A DNA stretch of 7,769 bases from Anaerolineae bacterium. GTDB taxonomy: Bacteria > Chloroflexota > Anaerolineae > Aggregatilineales > Phototrophicaceae. Below are positions 5,722 through 7,769 of this stretch, in pieces. The notes beneath the pieces were generated by a model. It saw only the letters and a list, made by a program, of their open reading frames with translations. It was not told the DNA's origin and did not search any database. Numbering within the stretch: the stretch's first letter is position 1; the number at the start of each line of letters is the position of its first letter. A program made the translations under genes and the position numbers. The stretch covers positions 1 through 7,769 of the forward strand of contig JAIOHO010001164.1 in assembly GCA_019912905.1 (NCBI GenBank), written 5' to 3'.

Positions 5722-6664
5722 CCTGGATACGATTTTTGATGATAGCTGGCCGGAGGATCATCGCTCCGGCTTCGTGGCCGTCGTCGGTCGGCCCAACGTA
5801 GGTAAATCGACCCTGATGAACACCATCCTGGGCCAGAAAGTCGCCATTGTGACGCCCAGGCCCCAGACCACCCAGCGCCAGCAGTTGGGCATCTACTCCG
5901 AAACGCACGGCCAGATCATCTTTGTCGATACGCCCGGCCTGCATCATCCACAGCACAAACTGGGTGAATTTATGGTCAGGGTCGCCGAGGACGCCGTCCG
6001 AGATGCGGATGTCATTCTATGGGTGCTGGATGTCTCGGTGCCGCCGACCACCGCTGACATCTACATCGCCGAGACGATTCAGCGGCTGGGGAAAAACACG
6101 CCGGTCATTCTGGCACTCAACAAAGCCGATTTGCTTGCCCCCCAGAACCGCGACGCCTACGTCAGCGCCTGCGAAGCGCTGATCCCTCACCAGCAGGCCA
6201 TGCTCATGAGCGCGCTGAACGATGAGGGTGTGCGCGACCTGATCGACATCCTGCTGGCGCTGCTGCCGGAAGGCCCGCGCTACTACCCGGCGGATCAGGT
6301 CAGCGAGGTCAACCTGCGCTTCATCGCTGCCGAAGTCATTCGTGAAAAAATCATGCTGGCGACCGAGCAGGAAATTCCACATTCCGTCGCCGTCGAAATC
6401 GCGGAGTATAAAGAACGCTCCGAGAATATGACCTATATCAGCGCCATCATCTACGTCGAGCGCGATTCGCAAAAGGGGATCATCATCGGCAAAGGCGGCA
6501 GCATGATCAAGAAACTGGGCCAGGAAACACGGGCGGAACTGGAACCGATTCTCGGCACCCAGGTGTATCTCGATGTGCAGGTCAAGGTGCTGAAAAACTG
6601 GCGCAGCGACCCCAAACTGATGCAGCGCCTGGGCTATCGCATCTCCAGAGACACTAAGGATTAG
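5714..6664 (+). CDS. era: GTPase Era (ribosome assembly)
   Basis: This 316-residue Era-type GTPase binds the 3' end of 16S rRNA and helps mature the 30S subunit. The GTPase domain shows G1 GRPNVGKS (25-32), G2 around TTQR (52-55), G3 DTPG (72-75), G4 NKAD (136-139) and a G5-like SAL in MLMSALND. The C-terminal KH domain follows, with IPHSVAVEI, SAIIYVERDSQKG and the RNA-binding GKGG loop at 259-262, then VKVLKNWRSD, which is typical of Era. The length is slightly above the usual 295-305 because of about 18 extra acidic residues before the GTPase core. It starts eight bases before the stop of the upstream gene; no good ribosome-binding site is near (GGAG is 13 bases away), so coupling is likely. 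Its last 11 bases overlap the end of ribF on the other strand. Confidence 0.98.
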   Translation: MNDLDTIFDDSWPEDHRSGFVAVVGRPNVGKSTLMNTILGQKVAIVTPRPQTTQRQQLGIYSETHGQIIFVDTPGLHHPQHKLGEFMVRVAEDAVRDADVILWVLDVSVPPTTADIYIAETIQRLGKNTPVILALNKADLLAPQNRDAYVSACEALIPHQQAMLMSALNDEGVRDLIDILLALLPEGPRYYPADQVSEVNLRFIAAEVIREKIMLATEQEIPHSVAVEIAEYKERSENMTYISAIIYVERDSQKGIIIGKGGSMIKKLGQETRAELEPILGTQVYLDVQVKVLKNWRSDPKLMQRLGYRISRDTKD

Positions 6665-7583
6665 CCAGCAGATACTCTCGGCTGGCATCCACATCCGCGC
6701 CAATCTGGGCGATCAAGGCTTCCAGGCTGTCGAATTTCGCCTCATCCCGCAGCCGCTTTTCGAACGTCACGGTCAGGTACTCACCATAAATATCGCGGTC
6801 GAAATCGAGGATATACGGCTCGACGGTGATGTCATCGCCGTCAAAATGAGGGCGCACGCCCACGTTGGTGGCCGCCATGAAGCGTTCGTTGCCCAGGTAC
6901 ACCCAACTGGCATAAATGCCGTTGGCCGGGATCACCTGCTGATCCCAGACTTCCAGGTTGGCGGTCGGGAAGCCGATCTGCCGCCCGCGCTTGGCCCCAT
7001 GCACGACCTCACCGCCAATCGCATAACTGCGCCCCAGCCAGTGCCGTGCCAGATCAATATCGCCCACTTGCAGAGCCTGGCGGATGGCCGTGCTGCTGAT
7101 GGCATCACCGCCGTTGGCAACCAGATCAATCACCTGCACGTCGAAGCCTTTAGCCGCACCCTGTTCGCGCAGAAAGGCGACATTGCCTTCACGTTTGTAG
7201 CCCATCGCAAAATCGGCCCCGACCGACAGCGCCGACAGATTCAGGTGCTCGCGCAGTTGATCGACAAAATCAGCGGCCCGTACCTGCCGCAGCCGATCAT
7301 CGAAGGGCTGCGTGACGACGTAATCGACCCCCAACCCAAAGAGCAGGTCTGCTTTCTGCTCGGCGGTGGTCAGATAGTAGCGCCCCGTCAGGCCGCGCAG
7401 CACCACGTCAGGATGTGGAAAAAAAGTCAGCACCACCGCCAGTCGGTCGGTGCGGTGCGCTTCCTCGACCAACTGCCGGATGAGATGCTGATGACCGCGA
7501 TGCACGCCATCGAACACGCCGATCGTCACCAGCGAGGGCTGCTTCAAATGGATGTGCGCCAGATCATAGATATGTTTCGTCAC
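6654..7583 (-). CDS. ribF: Bifunctional riboflavin kinase / FAD synthetase
   Basis: This 309-residue cytoplasmic enzyme phosphorylates riboflavin to FMN and then adenylylates FMN to FAD. The N-terminal FMN adenylyltransferase domain shows GVFDGVHRGH (22-31), FFPHP (54-58), VGADFAMG (121-128) and ISSTAIR (162-168). The C-terminal kinase domain shows GRSYAIGG, HGAKRGRQIGFPTAN (195-209; T207 and N209 bind Mg-ATP) and the probable catalytic E255 in TVEPYILDF. Length and both domains are complete. One position differs from the usual form: the common NPTF-like motif reads VRPHF (243-247). The start is GTG at 7583, with AGAGG seven bases upstream, and it overlaps the truB stop in the sequence GTGA, so truB and ribF are translationally coupled. 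The gene is convergent with era, overlapping by 11 bases. No FMN riboswitch is visible within this window. Confidence 0.97.
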   Translation of the reverse strand: MTKHIYDLAHIHLKQPSLVTIGVFDGVHRGHQHLIRQLVEEAHRTDRLAVVLTFFPHPDVVLRGLTGRYYLTTAEQKADLLFGLGVDYVVTQPFDDRLRQVRAADFVDQLREHLNLSALSVGADFAMGYKREGNVAFLREQGAAKGFDVQVIDLVANGGDAISSTAIRQALQVGDIDLARHWLGRSYAIGGEVVHGAKRGRQIGFPTANLEVWDQQVIPANGIYASWVYLGNERFMAATNVGVRPHFDGDDITVEPYILDFDRDIYGEYLTVTFEKRLRDEAKFDSLEALIAQIGADVDASREYLLANP

Positions 7584-7769
7584 AGGCCAACCTCTTGGGC
7601 AAAGACCTTGCGGGGAATCCAGCCGCCGCCGTTCCCCTCCACAATCGCGATGAACTGCATTTCGGCGCTGTAAGCCTGTGCCAGCACGCCGCCGACTGCA
7701 TCCGCAGCGGACACGACCTGCCCGTGGATCAAGCGCTCGATTGCTTCGGCGTCAAATTGTATCACAGGC
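7580..7769 (-). CDS. truB: tRNA pseudouridine-55 synthase, C-terminal end (5' end outside window)
   Basis: The last 63 residues of a minus-strand gene run off the right edge. TruB converts uridine 55 of tRNAs to pseudouridine. The visible part matches the C-terminal PUA-like region of TruB: a segment near ERLIHGQVV followed by AYSAEMQFIAIVEG and the closing IPRKVF block, similar to the family's fiAI...lrPxKVF ending. The catalytic domain is not in the window. The identification also rests on the frequent truB-ribF gene order in bacteria, seen here with a four-base GTGA overlap. The codon at 7763-7765 is GTG within an open frame and is more likely an internal valine than a start. Confidence 0.85.
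   Translation of the reverse strand, partial: PVIQFDAEAIERLIHGQVVSAADAVGGVLAQAYSAEMQFIAIVEGNGGGWIPRKVFAQEVGL

Noticed and set aside
6017..6703. 228-codon minus-strand frame opposite era
   Set aside because: It is antisense to Era; composition is typical of a shadow frame and nothing is recognisable.
6846..7673. 275-codon plus-strand frame opposite ribF
   Set aside because: It is antisense to a full-length RibF with both domains; no motif and no good start site.
7584..7769. FMN riboswitch for ribF
   Set aside because: ribF starts inside the end of truB with a four-base overlap and there is no leader to hold a riboswitch; this stretch codes for TruB.

Overview
The window is an ordinary, gene-dense stretch of a GC-rich bacterial chromosome. 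It carries housekeeping and central-metabolism genes, with two small genes of unknown function. I see no mobile element, CRISPR array, tRNA or rRNA. An LDH-like malate dehydrogenase, an ATP-type PEP carboxykinase and a truB-ribF pair are compatible with a Chloroflexota (Anaerolineae-like) genome. That placement is an inference from general impression; no marker here proves it.

Layout, left to right. (1) The 3' end of an unidentified plus-strand gene (1-114) runs tail-to-tail into a minus-strand PPP-like metallophosphoesterase (92-1156). (2) Minus-strand genes follow, each listed here downstream to upstream: the phosphoesterase, malate dehydrogenase (1224-2168), ATP-dependent PEP carboxykinase (2373-3983) and a histidine-phosphatase-family protein (4137-4757). 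A hairpin terminator lies after pckA, and a second terminator-like hairpin lies between mdh and the phosphoesterase. (3) A divergent intergenic region (4758-4915) separates this block from a plus-strand set: a two-helix membrane protein with a histidine-rich tail (4916-5224), a soluble protein of unknown function (5224-5721) and the ribosome-assembly GTPase Era (5714-6664). All three overlap end to start and look translationally coupled. (4) Era ends tail-to-tail with minus-strand ribF (6654-7583). ribF itself overlaps the 3' end of truB (7580-7769, cut by the window edge) by four bases.

Functionally, mdh and pckA both act at oxaloacetate: MDH interconverts malate and oxaloacetate, and PckA interconverts oxaloacetate plus ATP with PEP, CO2 and ADP. 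Their neighbourhood therefore suits gluconeogenic or anaplerotic control, although a terminator separates them. Era (16S rRNA and 30S maturation), TruB (tRNA pseudouridine-55) and RibF (FMN/FAD synthesis) are core genes.

The items most worth a second look are the His-rich membrane protein and the unknown gene joined to era, the enlarged active-site loop of the malate dehydrogenase, the palindromes upstream of pckA, and the two convergent gene overlaps that leave no room for a terminator. I did not find a convincing new multi-gene system.
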